Source of the DNA: Cyclobacteriaceae bacterium
Lineage (GTDB): Bacteria; Bacteroidota; Bacteroidia; Cytophagales; Cyclobacteriaceae
Direction: 5' to 3'
Assembly: GCA_030584025.1 (NCBI GenBank)
Contig: CP129487.1
Coordinates: 2,542,001 to 2,606,000, forward strand
DNA: 64,000 nt
Shown: piece after piece, positions 1 to 7,001 of the stretch
Position numbering within the stretch: the stretch's first letter is position 1
Layout: each line of letters starts with the position of its first letter
The notes under the pieces: generated by a model
Told to the model about the DNA's origin: nothing
The model's database searches: none
What the model saw: only the letters and a program-made list of their open reading frames with translations
Made by a program: the position numbers and the translations under genes

Positions 1-210
1 TTCATACAAAACATCAGCTTTCTCCCCACCTGAAGCAGAAGCATTTAATTTAATTAAAGAATCAATACGAGCATTTTGACTGTAAGCAGTAACAGAAACT
101 AGGATCAATAGAATTTGGGAAGGATGGAGTATCCGAGCATTAAATGAAAACTTGTTGAAAAATTGGTACACTGGTAATTTTGCAAAATTTTTAACTGAAA
201 TGGAGTCCAT
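1..210 (-). CDS. Partial secreted or membrane TPR-sensor-like protein (N-terminus only)
   Basis: The minus strand is open from an ATG at 210 (an alternative ATG lies at 222) to the window edge, giving 70 codons. After a long polar N-region comes a hydrophobic stretch ILLILVSVTAYSQ, then NARIDSLIKLNASA. The Q-ending signal peptide followed by an IDSL-type helix is how Bacteroidota TPR sensor proteins usually begin, and the two TPR genes at 1221-4247 start the same way. I infer a third member of that group. The C-terminus is outside the window, so a kinase or DNA-binding domain cannot be excluded. The start is uncertain because the n-region of the signal peptide would be unusually long (about 30 residues). 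Confidence 0.5.
   Translation of the reverse strand, partial: MDSISVKNFAKLPVYQFFNKFSFNARILHPSQILLILVSVTAYSQNARIDSLIKLNASASGGEKADVLYE
155..182 (+). promoter_or_regulatory. Predicted Bacteroidota promoter for the two small secreted peptides
   Basis: TTG at 155-157 is followed, 17 bp later, by TAATTTTG at 175-182, an exact match to the Bacteroidota sigma-factor pattern TTG-N17-23-TAnnTTTG. It would give a leader of roughly 90 nt ahead of the ATG at 279. It lies inside the N-terminal codons of the opposing partial gene. Confidence 0.6.
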
Positions 211-278
211 TACATCCTGCATATTTGGGTTACAATTTAAACATTAAGAACAACTCTAAAACTAAACCCCATAAGATT

Positions 279-419
279 ATGAAAAAGTTACTCTACTCTT
301 TAGCCTTGGCATTATTCGTTTCAGTTGGTTTATCTGCTTGCAGTGATGAAGAGATTAAGCCTACAACGGAACTTGATAACGGAGCAGCTGGTGTGCAAGG
401 TGATCAAGGCAAAAATTGA
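279..419 (+). CDS. 46-aa predicted lipoprotein
   Basis: I recognise no family. The protein begins MKKLLYSLALALFV and has a lipobox ending in Cys21 (VGLSAC), followed by an acidic stretch SDEEIKP; the mature lipopeptide is only 26 residues. The start at 279 is chosen over an upstream in-frame ATG at 225 because it puts the basic n-region directly before the hydrophobic core. The next small gene begins 29 bp downstream, and the pair is bracketed by a promoter at 155-182 and a terminator at 650-690. The C-terminal tail is rich in Gly and Gln (GAAGVQGDQG). It could also be a degraded remnant of a longer lipoprotein. Confidence 0.6.
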   Translation: MKKLLYSLALALFVSVGLSACSDEEIKPTTELDNGAAGVQGDQGKN

Positions 420-448
420 TTCTTTCAGCTATTTAAATCAGCATCAAC

Positions 449-622
449 ATGAAAACTAAAGCATCAATACTTTTGGCAATAGTTGCAATAGCAACAGCTT
501 CTTTTACTGTAACGAGCATAAGCAAATCCACTGGGGATGAGATTAAAGAAACCACAAATACTCAACCACAGAGGGCATATGATGAGCCCGCAGGAGGATT
601 TGTTACAGAAGATAAATTCTAA
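449..622 (+). CDS. 57-aa predicted secreted peptide
   Basis: An open frame from ATG 449 to TAA 622 starts MKTKASILLAIVAIATASFT, a classical signal peptide (two lysines, then about 16 hydrophobic residues). The remainder is short and polar and ends AGGFVTEDKF. There is no lipobox and no cysteine. It follows the lipoprotein gene at 279 on the same strand and ends 27 bp before a strong intrinsic terminator, so both are probably one transcript. No function is recognised. Possible roles are a secreted signalling peptide or a small envelope component. The gene is below common 60-aa cut-offs and easy to miss. Confidence 0.6.
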   Translation: MKTKASILLAIVAIATASFTVTSISKSTGDEIKETTNTQPQRAYDEPAGGFVTEDKF

Positions 623-649
623 CATTGAGTTATTGAAAGTCAAGGGGTT

Positions 650-690
650 ACAGTACTTGCAACTACGGTTGTGGGTACTGTTTTCCTTTT
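650..690 (+). terminator. Intrinsic terminator of the small-peptide unit
   Basis: A 14-bp stem (650-663 with 668-681, three G-U pairs) closed by a TACG tetraloop is followed by TTTCCTTTT. The position, 27 bp after the stop of the 57-aa gene, fits a Rho-independent terminator. Confidence 0.75.
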
Positions 691-1026
691 ATGACCGACC
701 TACTCGAATCCTTAGTTAAGGATCAATCACTCTCAAGCTGTAATCACCCTTTCAAATAACAATTGCATGCCAGAAAATTCTCAACGAAACAACGCCCTAA
801 AAAACCAACTTGGTTTCTCCTATCATTCACGTTAATGCAAGTAAATCCCTGGTAACCAGTATAATTTTCAGGGTTACGGTAAAACAATACAGGTGTCAAA
901 CCTGATTGAAAAGCTATAGTGAAAGCCTCTTAAAACCTCAAAACCTTATAAAATCAGCAGATAAACAGACCTATTAATGAGGTGAACAACCTAAAGTCAT
1001 GACTTATCATCAATCTGGTCATGTAG

Positions 1027-1064
1027 AAAAAGGTACTTAAAGTGTTACTTTAAGTACCTTTTTT
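1027..1064. terminator. Perfect bidirectional intrinsic terminator
   Basis: A perfect 17-bp stem (1027-1043 with 1047-1063) with a 3-nt loop GTT is bounded by A-runs on the left and T-runs on the right. It can therefore terminate transcription from both directions: the peptide unit from the left and the TPR operon from the right. Confidence 0.8.
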
Positions 1065-1220
1065 GACAAAATCAGGTAAAACCTTACATCAAAATTTGAG
1101 CGTTTTTAGCATCTGTAACACTTTATTTTTCAACCTAATAAGTGTTCGCTATTGAATGGATAACTGAAACGAAAACTGATTTACAACGGGTTTTATACAA
1201 TAGGTCAAAAATTCCTTAAA

Positions 1221-2684
1221 CTAGGTAAGAAGCTGGTCGAACGAATCTTCAGAGTGTTGTCTGATTCTAAAAAGCAATTTTTCATAATGCTTCTTTTTGG
1301 TTGTGGCTGAACTAATTTCCTGCAACAAAAACATTTCTCTACTGCGAAACCCCCTTTCTAATTTCAGCTTTAATCGAATTTTCCAATTGCGAAGGCGATA
1401 TATCGAAAATAAAATAAAAATGACTACAAGTAGTACTATGGTAATAACAACAATAATATAGAATTGAAGTTCTTTTAAATCTTCAAGGAAAACTAATTCT
1501 TCCTTTTGATATTTAATCTGCTCCGCATTATTCCGCTCATAAAATTCAGCCTCCTGCTTGGCTAGATGCTCACGGAGCATAGTATTGTATTTTGATTCCT
1601 TTAGATCAATATAATTACCTTGAATCGTTGCCTTCTCCCTGATTGATAAGCTCTTTAGAATTAAAAGTTCTTCGTAAGCAGTTAATAAAATTTCAGAGTA
1701 CATCAAGGGATCCGCTATAGCCAACGATTTGTATAAAAATCTTTTGGCACTTAACTCATTACCTTCCGACTTAGAAGCCTTCGCCAAACCAATATAACTA
1801 TCGCATACAAGTCGAAAATTATTGGCTTGTAAACCATAAATAATTGAAGTCTCGAAATTTACTGTTGCGCTCTCATATTCGCCTTGCCTTAAATTATTTA
1901 AGCCAAGAGCATAAAAGGCATTTGAAAGGTCATCATCGGTACAATTACGATGGCTATAAACAATTGATTTGATAATTCTACTGCTCTCCTCGCATCTATC
2001 TAAGTACACTAAGCTAAGACTTTTATTTATTGCTATTAAAGCATAGTCAGCACTATCAATTTTCACACTTTGAAACCAATCCTGAAGGGCCATGTTAAAA
2101 TAGAGTAGCGCTTTTTCATAATTTTTTATTTTGTAAAAAATAAAACCAATGTTATTCAATGATTGGTAAGATGGGATATTGTTCATCTTATATGAAGCTT
2201 CTAGTCTTTCAAAATTAAGTCTCAATGCACTATCATACTGACCCAAATTTACATATGCATCTGACAAAGGGTTAATTATTGCTAATACTTCATTTACAAA
2301 TTGATTCCTACGAGCAACTTGCAAAATCTCATTTCCCATCCATGTAGCAGAATCATTATTGTTCAATCTGCGGTGGGCTGATAAAACCATTCTGCCTGCG
2401 CTAACCATTTTTAAACTATCACCCAATAACTTGGCATCCCGATAGGATACTTTTGAGCATTCAAGAGCTTTCTGGAGATCGGTTGCTGTGTATTCGTATG
2501 CCAAATCACATTGTAAATCAATGATCTGATGAGGGTCAGTATAATGATTCAATGCTGCCTTCAAAGAGTCAATTATAACCAATTCTAAGTACCGATTGTC
2601 TTTAGATGTGGTCTGTGCTAAACCATTACCGAATGATAAGCAAGCAATAAATAGTATAAATTCTTTGCTGAATGTCCTTATCAT
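1221..2684 (-). CDS. Membrane TPR protein lacking a kinase domain (487 aa)
   Basis: The signal peptide ends GNGLAQ. About 380 residues of tetratricopeptide-like helices follow (for example SLNNIGFIFYKIKNYEKALL near residue 175), then a coiled segment, one transmembrane helix near 408-427, and a basic cytoplasmic tail of 56 residues. In Bacteroidota this N-terminal layout is normally fused to a HisKA_3/HATPase kinase, or to a LuxR-type HTH. Here the tail carries neither. The gene lies 12 bp downstream of a paralogue (2697-4247), in one operon. A stand-alone kinase is divergent at 4313 and a response regulator lies at 6337. I infer a periplasmic sensor subunit that would have to signal through partners. 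The ligand is unknown. Confidence 0.75.
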   Translation of the reverse strand: MIRTFSKEFILFIACLSFGNGLAQTTSKDNRYLELVIIDSLKAALNHYTDPHQIIDLQCDLAYEYTATDLQKALECSKVSYRDAKLLGDSLKMVSAGRMVLSAHRRLNNNDSATWMGNEILQVARRNQFVNEVLAIINPLSDAYVNLGQYDSALRLNFERLEASYKMNNIPSYQSLNNIGFIFYKIKNYEKALLYFNMALQDWFQSVKIDSADYALIAINKSLSLVYLDRCEESSRIIKSIVYSHRNCTDDDLSNAFYALGLNNLRQGEYESATVNFETSIIYGLQANNFRLVCDSYIGLAKASKSEGNELSAKRFLYKSLAIADPLMYSEILLTAYEELLILKSLSIREKATIQGNYIDLKESKYNTMLREHLAKQEAEFYERNNAEQIKYQKEELVFLEDLKELQFYIIVVITIVLLVVIFILFSIYRLRNWKIRLKLKLERGFRSREMFLLQEISSATTKKKHYEKLLFRIRQHSEDSFDQLLT

Positions 2685-2696
2685 AGGTTTTAAGAA

Positions 2697-4247
2697 TTAA
2701 CTCATCTTCTCAAGGTCATTAATTCGAGCTTTCGATTCTACTAATGAACTTTCCAAATCTTTGATTAACCTCTTTAGCCAAAATTCATTATTTCCATTAC
2801 CTACTTTTGTAACATACTCAATGCCTTTTAAAGTAGCCAACTTTGCGGCAAGTTGTTTAGCTTCCAGTTCAAAGAAAATCTTTTGCTGCTGACATCGATG
2901 CAACTCATCATCAAGTAATTGCTCAAGATTCCTTACTCGGTTCTTTATTCGAATTGCAAGTATTTTACTCAGTCGCTTCTCAATCTTCGATTTTCTTCTT
3001 ATCAGAATAACTGCAAAAACGGCTAAAATAATCAACCCTACAATTGCAATAATTACTAAGTTTTGTGATCTCAAAACTTGTTTGCTTAAATTAACCATTT
3101 GTTCCTGTCTCGCTAATGTCTCCTCATTCTCCATCCGTTTCAATCTTACTTCTGTTGTGGCCATCTGCTCAGTTAAACGGGTATTGTATACCTCATTTTT
3201 TAACAAAATATATTTATCCTGATAATACACGAGTCGACCTAAATCACCCAATATCTCATAATTCAATATCAATTCTTCAATTACGGAAATCAACATTTGA
3301 CGATACTTGAATTGCTCGGCAACCTGCTCAACTTTTAACAGGTTACTAAAACCTGCGTCAGTGTTGCCTTGAAGAAAGTTTATTTTTCCTATGAACAATA
3401 AATTATCAGCCTGCGTCCGAAAATCATTGATAACTTGACCAATCTGAAAAGATTTCCAAAACTCATTCTTAGCGATATTGTACCTACCTAAATTGTACGC
3501 TATAATACCACGACCATAGCAAACCATGGCTTCTGAAAATGGGCTCATTTGGCTCCCGGCAATGGCTTTTTCAAATAATTGATTTGCTTCACTATAGTTG
3601 CCCAGATGCACATGACAAAGTGCTGCGTTAGTGAGGGCGATATCGTAATCAAAATAATCCTGATGCTGTTCTTTCAGGCTGATACTCTCGTTTATAAAAT
3701 CCAAAGCTTTTTGATATGCTTTCATCTTATAATAAACCAATCCCAAATTGTTTAATGAAAGACTAATGTAACTGGGATCACCATCTGCTCTCCGTAATTC
3801 CAATGCCTTCGATAAATCTACGAGAGCACTTTCATATTCGCCTTGAAAAGCATGAACTGTTCCTCGTGCGGAGGTAAGATAATTTATGTGTCTGTTTGAT
3901 TTAAGTCTTTTTGCTAACGGCAATAAATATGCATTTAGTATTTGGCATGAATCATATAGCTCGTTATAAAAGAGAGCAATAACCAACTTACAGCCAGATT
4001 GCAAAAACCTAAGTGAATCGCCCTTTTCACTTGTAAGGCTATGGTATTGACGAGCATAACGAATTGCCTTTTTGCGATCAACCAATACATATTCCGTTAT
4101 TAATTGATCAAATACTTGATGCGGAATACTATCCTTCAAAGAACTTTTGTTCAAAACCAATTCAAGCGAATCAAGATTTGATTTTTGCGCCACTAATGAA
4201 GTAAAAAAGATGGAAAGAAATATAGTATAACAATATCTCCTTTTCAT
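2697..4247 (-). CDS. Membrane TPR protein with C-terminal coiled coil (516 aa)
   Basis: A signal peptide (MKRRYCYTIF to SLVAQ) precedes TPR-like helices (motifs such as LNNLGLVYYKMKAYQKAL), one transmembrane helix near residues 396-416, and about 98 cytoplasmic residues rich in charged heptads (EQLLDDELHRCQQQ). This fits a coiled coil but shows no histidine kinase H-box or ATPase motifs. I chose the ATG at 4247 over one at 4277 because it places the basic n-region at the N-terminus. It is the first gene of a two-gene operon with 1221-2684 and is divergent from the kinase gene at 4313. It is probably a paralogue of its neighbour, with the cytoplasmic coiled coil as a plausible docking surface for the separate kinase. 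Confidence 0.75.
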   Translation of the reverse strand: MKRRYCYTIFLSIFFTSLVAQKSNLDSLELVLNKSSLKDSIPHQVFDQLITEYVLVDRKKAIRYARQYHSLTSEKGDSLRFLQSGCKLVIALFYNELYDSCQILNAYLLPLAKRLKSNRHINYLTSARGTVHAFQGEYESALVDLSKALELRRADGDPSYISLSLNNLGLVYYKMKAYQKALDFINESISLKEQHQDYFDYDIALTNAALCHVHLGNYSEANQLFEKAIAGSQMSPFSEAMVCYGRGIIAYNLGRYNIAKNEFWKSFQIGQVINDFRTQADNLLFIGKINFLQGNTDAGFSNLLKVEQVAEQFKYRQMLISVIEELILNYEILGDLGRLVYYQDKYILLKNEVYNTRLTEQMATTEVRLKRMENEETLARQEQMVNLSKQVLRSQNLVIIAIVGLIILAVFAVILIRRKSKIEKRLSKILAIRIKNRVRNLEQLLDDELHRCQQQKIFFELEAKQLAAKLATLKGIEYVTKVGNGNNEFWLKRLIKDLESSLVESKARINDLEKMS

Positions 4248-4282
4248 ATGTAAATGGGACAGTAGTACAAAGTACAATTTAA

Positions 4283-4290
4283 TACATTTG
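4283..4290 (+). promoter_or_regulatory. Possible -7 promoter element of the kinase gene
   Basis: TACATTTG matches TAnnTTTG and lies 22 bp before the kinase ATG, in the 65-bp gap between the divergent sensor and kinase genes. No clear TTG element is present upstream, so the call is weak. Confidence 0.35.
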
Positions 4291-4312
4291 TATACCAGAA
4301 AGCAAGCTCAGT

Positions 4313-5011
4313 ATGAATTTCAATTTTCTTGGATTCAGTATTATCCCACAAAAAGACCTTTCCCACCAAATTTCTGCCCAGGCAGCTGAAATATTTGAAA
4401 ATATTGTCAATGAAATGGGCGCTGAAATACACGATGACCTGATTCAAAAAATATACCTTTTACAACTTAACCTAAAGCATTTGGAGCAAGCTGTTGATCA
4501 TCCAATTGAACTACAGAATGGCTTGATAAAGATGGAAGCGGATTTGAAAATGGCTATTGAATCGATCAGGCGCATCTCCAAAAGACTAAATGCGGCTGAA
4601 AATGCTGAAGCACCATTTGCACAGCAAATATCTATTCTCTGTCAGAACATGGAAATACGAGGAGGTAATCACATTCACTTTGAGCAGGTTGGTGTAGAAT
4701 TCATATTACCGGAAGTAGTAAAAAAATACCTATACCGCATGACTCAGGAACTTATTCATAACGCGTTTAAGCACTCTACGGCCTGGCACATATGGGTGCG
4801 CCTAATTTGGGACAAAAACAAATTAGTAGTTGAAGTTGAGGACGATGGAACAGGTGAGGTGACTTTAGACGAAACTATAAAAAAGCTAAATGAGAAGTAC
4901 AACAGCCTGCGAATGCGGGCAGAAGCTATTCAGGCAAAAATCAAATATGGTTCTGGAAAAAAAGGCCTACTTGCGACCATTACTTGGAAGAATAGAACTT
5001 TGAATTTATAG
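4313..5011 (+). CDS. Stand-alone cytosolic histidine kinase (HisKA_3 / HATPase type)
   Basis: The 232-aa protein has no signal peptide or membrane segment. Near the N-terminus EIHDDLIQ carries the phospho-acceptor-type His40 of the NarL/DegS kinase family. TQELIHNAFKHS holds the N-box with Asn150, and VEVEDDGTG the G1 ATP-lid motif near 174-181. The C-terminal LRMRAEAI segment resembles the G2 region of this family. It is about half the length of ordinary sensor kinases and lacks any sensor domain. It is divergent from two TPR membrane proteins that lack kinase domains, and a LuxR-type regulator lies downstream on the opposite strand beyond an insertion sequence. I infer it phosphorylates that regulator under control of the TPR proteins. 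Confidence 0.8.
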   Translation: MNFNFLGFSIIPQKDLSHQISAQAAEIFENIVNEMGAEIHDDLIQKIYLLQLNLKHLEQAVDHPIELQNGLIKMEADLKMAIESIRRISKRLNAAENAEAPFAQQISILCQNMEIRGGNHIHFEQVGVEFILPEVVKKYLYRMTQELIHNAFKHSTAWHIWVRLIWDKNKLVVEVEDDGTGEVTLDETIKKLNEKYNSLRMRAEAIQAKIKYGSGKKGLLATITWKNRTLNL

Positions 5012-5032
5012 AATACCATTTGTAATAGCTAA

Positions 5033-5053
5033 GACTTGATCTGACAGTCAGGT
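5033..5053 (+). repeat. Left terminal inverted repeat of the IS
   Basis: It pairs with 6312-6332 in inverted orientation, with three mismatches over 21 bases. The shared core is CTGACAGT followed by a GGT three bases further in. Confidence 0.6.
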
Positions 5054-5092
5054 AGGCATTCCTTCCTCAAAGGCAAAGGTAGCCACCGCTCC

Positions 5093-5163
5093 AAAGAAGT
5101 CAAGGGCTGCGCGAGTGGCCGCGCAAAATCCTACACACAGCCAAAGCCACCCTTGACTTCTTT
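5093..5163. repeat. Subterminal hairpin inside the IS end
   Basis: A perfect 14-bp inverted repeat (5093-5106 with 5150-5163) encloses 43 bp that contain a second, GC-rich dyad (GCGCG and GCCGCGC). It lies just downstream of the transposase stop codon. It may act as a terminator for the transposase or shield it from outside transcription. Confidence 0.55.
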
Positions 5164-5212
5164 TCCGCTTGCGGCTGTTTGCGGCCTATGAGGAAGCAAT
5201 GCGGACGAGTGA

Positions 5213-6262
5213 TCATGCTGATTCATAATTTTGATCAACCATCTTCTGGATAGCAAGCTCTTTGGAAGCCAGGAACGTTTCCCAGGGAGTTCTTCCAAAG
5301 CAATACTTTCCTGAGTGCGTTCTTTGCTCGTTGTATTCTTTGATCCACACATCAAGATCTGCCTGAAGTTCTTCCAGTGACTGATACAACTTTTTCCGGA
5401 AGGCCACCGCATAGAATTCATCCTGGATGGTCCGATGGAAGCGTTCGCAGATTCCGTTGCTCTGAGGACTTTTTACCTTCGTTTTTGAGTGTTCGATGTT
5501 TTCGATTCGTAGATAGAGCTCATATTCATGATACTCTGCTTTTCCGCAATATTCGGTGCCACGATCGGTAAGGACACGCAGCAATGGAATTTCCTGCTCC
5601 TCGAAGAATGGAACGACTTTGTCGTTTACCATATCTGCTGCGGTGATAGCGTTCTTACGATCATACAGCTTGGCAAAAGCAACTTTCGAATACGTATCAA
5701 TGAAGGTCTGCTGATAGATTCTGCCTACCCCTTTGATATTGCCAACGTAGTAAGTATCCTGTGCGCCAAGATAGCCCGGATGTTCAGTCTCAATCTCTCC
5801 GAGGGCTTCGCGTTTTTCTCGCTTACGCTCCATGGCGATCATTTGTGCTTCGGTGAGAATGATTCCTTCCTGAGCAACCTTTGCTTCAAGCGCAGCTAGC
5901 CGTTTAGCGAAAGTCTCCATGTCGTGGCGCTGCCAAACGCAGCGCACGCCAGCAGGAGACACAAATACACCGCGCTTGCGAAGTTCATTGGCCACGCGCA
6001 CCTGCCCTAGAGCGGGTTGATCGATAGCCATCCGGACAACGGCTTGCTCAACTTCTGGCTCGACACGATTCTTTGGAATAGCTTTCCTGCGACTGACCTC
6101 TTTCAAAGCCAGTTCACCACCTGTATCATAAAGCTCTTTGATTCTGTAGAAGCTGTCGCGGGAGTAACCCATCATCCGACATGCCTGGCTGACATTACCC
6201 AAATGTTCAGCTAAATTGATAAGACCTAATTTCGTTTTGATTAACTTCGTTTCTGTTCTCAT
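5213..6262 (-). CDS. IS481-family transposase
   Basis: The 349-aa DDE transposase has an N-terminal helix-turn-helix (LAEHLGNVSQACRMMGYS) and an rve-type catalytic core. The acidic triad is visible as Asp in GAQDTYYVG (near 169), Asp in VLTDRGTEYCG (near 233) and Glu in NGICERFHRT (near 273). The length is normal for IS481. I chose the ATG at 6262 (MRTETKLIKT) over one at 6301 because family members begin about there and the longer version runs towards the terminal repeat. The frame is intact with all three catalytic residues, so it is probably functional. Confidence 0.85.
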   Translation of the reverse strand: MRTETKLIKTKLGLINLAEHLGNVSQACRMMGYSRDSFYRIKELYDTGGELALKEVSRRKAIPKNRVEPEVEQAVVRMAIDQPALGQVRVANELRKRGVFVSPAGVRCVWQRHDMETFAKRLAALEAKVAQEGIILTEAQMIAMERKREKREALGEIETEHPGYLGAQDTYYVGNIKGVGRIYQQTFIDTYSKVAFAKLYDRKNAITAADMVNDKVVPFFEEQEIPLLRVLTDRGTEYCGKAEYHEYELYLRIENIEHSKTKVKSPQSNGICERFHRTIQDEFYAVAFRKKLYQSLEELQADLDVWIKEYNEQRTHSGKYCFGRTPWETFLASKELAIQKMVDQNYESA

Positions 6263-6311
6263 TTTCTGACAGTTTAAAGGGTTTAACTTGATTGTTTGCA
6301 CTTCTAAGTTA

Positions 6312-6332
6312 ACCCAACTGTCAGATTAAGTC
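6312..6332 (-). repeat. Right terminal inverted repeat of the IS
   Basis: It is the inverted partner of 5033-5053. It ends 4 bp before the stop codon of the response-regulator gene. Confidence 0.6.
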
Positions 6333-6336
6333 GAAA

Positions 6337-6969
6337 CTACTTCATACCATTCGAATACGCATACGCCAGCAAGGCGGCCGTATTATGTACCCCTAACTTT
6401 TTCTGCAACCTTAATCTGTAAGTTTCTGCCGTGCTCTCAGCCATTTTTAAGTTCACAGCAATTTCCTTTGTTGTAAGGCCTTGCGAAAGCGCCCTCAAAA
6501 ATTCCTTTTCCCGGTCAGTAAGGGTTACCGGTGGCACACTCTCCCACCGGCTGGCATTATTCCGGATTACCTGTACAACATGGTCTGGAAAATATGTCTC
6601 ACCCTTCATAACCACCTTTACTGCTCTTACAACTTCTGCGTATCCATCCAATTTCGAAACGATGGCATCTACTCCAGCTTTCAATAGGTTAATCACTAAC
6701 TCAATGCCCTCTAACCCCGTAACAACAATAACCTTTGGCTGTACAGGCATCTTTCGAAGTTTCAAAAGTAATTCAACCCCACTCACCCCCCCTAAATGAA
6801 TATCCAGCAGGATTATGTCAATGGCATGGCTATTTAGTTGAGCCTCAAATTCAACCGCATTGGCAGCCTCATAAACATTACGAACAAAGTATTCCCGCTT
6901 TAGCAAATTAACAAACCCTTGCCGGAGCAAGGTGTCGTTTTCGACCATAAGAAAGTTGGCTTTGTCCAT
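6337..6969 (-). CDS. LuxR/NarL-type response regulator
   Basis: The 210-aa protein has an N-terminal receiver domain with the acidic pocket (E10, D12), phospho-acceptor Asp56 in LLDIHL, Thr84 in VVTGL and Lys106, and a C-terminal LuxR HTH (LTDREKEFLRALSQG, then TTKEIAVNL and STAETYRLRLQKKL). It activates or represses transcription when phosphorylated. It is the only regulator near the stand-alone NarL-class kinase at 4313 and probably its partner. It also lies 32 bp downstream of the last RHS-operon gene, but a TAnnTTTG element 5 bp before its ATG suggests independent transcription. The stop codon is only 4 bp from the IS end; the C-terminus AYSNGMK looks natural. Confidence 0.88.
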   Translation of the reverse strand: MDKANFLMVENDTLLRQGFVNLLKREYFVRNVYEAANAVEFEAQLNSHAIDIILLDIHLGGVSGVELLLKLRKMPVQPKVIVVTGLEGIELVINLLKAGVDAIVSKLDGYAEVVRAVKVVMKGETYFPDHVVQVIRNNASRWESVPPVTLTDREKEFLRALSQGLTTKEIAVNLKMAESTAETYRLRLQKKLGVHNTAALLAYAYSNGMK

Positions 6970-6974
6970 ACAGA

Positions 6975-6982
6975 CAAAGATA
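6975..6982 (-). promoter_or_regulatory. -7 promoter element directly before the regulator start
   Basis: On the minus strand TATCTTTG matches TAnnTTTG and ends 5 bp before the ATG at 6969. The predicted start of transcription would be at or next to the A of the ATG, that is, a leaderless mRNA. No well-spaced TTG element was found. Confidence 0.4.
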
Positions 6983-7001
6983 GATGGAACCCGTCCAAAC
7001 T

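Larger units (their letters stand above)
623..1220. other. Intergenic stretch without a supported gene
   Basis: This 598-bp stretch lies between two convergent units. It holds the terminator at 650-690 and the hairpin at 1027-1064. A short hairpin at 708-723 has no T-run. The plus-strand frame at 537-719 overlaps the 57-aa gene and the terminator and looks like chance. I see no other coding or RNA signal. Confidence 0.5.
5033..6332 (-). mobile_element. IS481-type insertion sequence, about 1.3 kb
   Basis: Imperfect terminal inverted repeats (18 of 21 bases) lie at 5033-5053 and 6312-6332, each containing the core CTGACAGT. Between them are one transposase gene and a 160-bp non-coding end. The outer boundary is uncertain because no clear target-site duplication flanks the repeats; the element may instead end at the TGACAG core (about 5042-6323). 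It sits between two convergent genes, a histidine kinase and a response regulator, and disrupts neither reading frame. The internal sequence is somewhat richer in GC than its surroundings. Confidence 0.75.

Noticed and set aside
537..719. 60-aa plus-strand reading frame
   Set aside because: It overlaps the 57-aa gene in another frame and runs through the terminator at 650-690; its composition is not protein-like.
708..723. Second terminator after the small-peptide unit
   Set aside because: The 6-bp stem has no T-run on either side.
4244..4447. 67-aa minus-strand frame over the sensor/kinase gap
   Set aside because: It is antisense to the kinase start and has no signal or family likeness.
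5131..5421. 96-aa minus-strand frame at the IS end
   Set aside because: It overlaps the 3' end of the transposase in another frame and the hairpin; it is a shadow frame.
5020..6345. Target-site duplication of the IS (TAAGAC/TAAGTC)
   Set aside because: The two copies differ by a base and are not adjacent to symmetric ends, so I do not claim a duplication.
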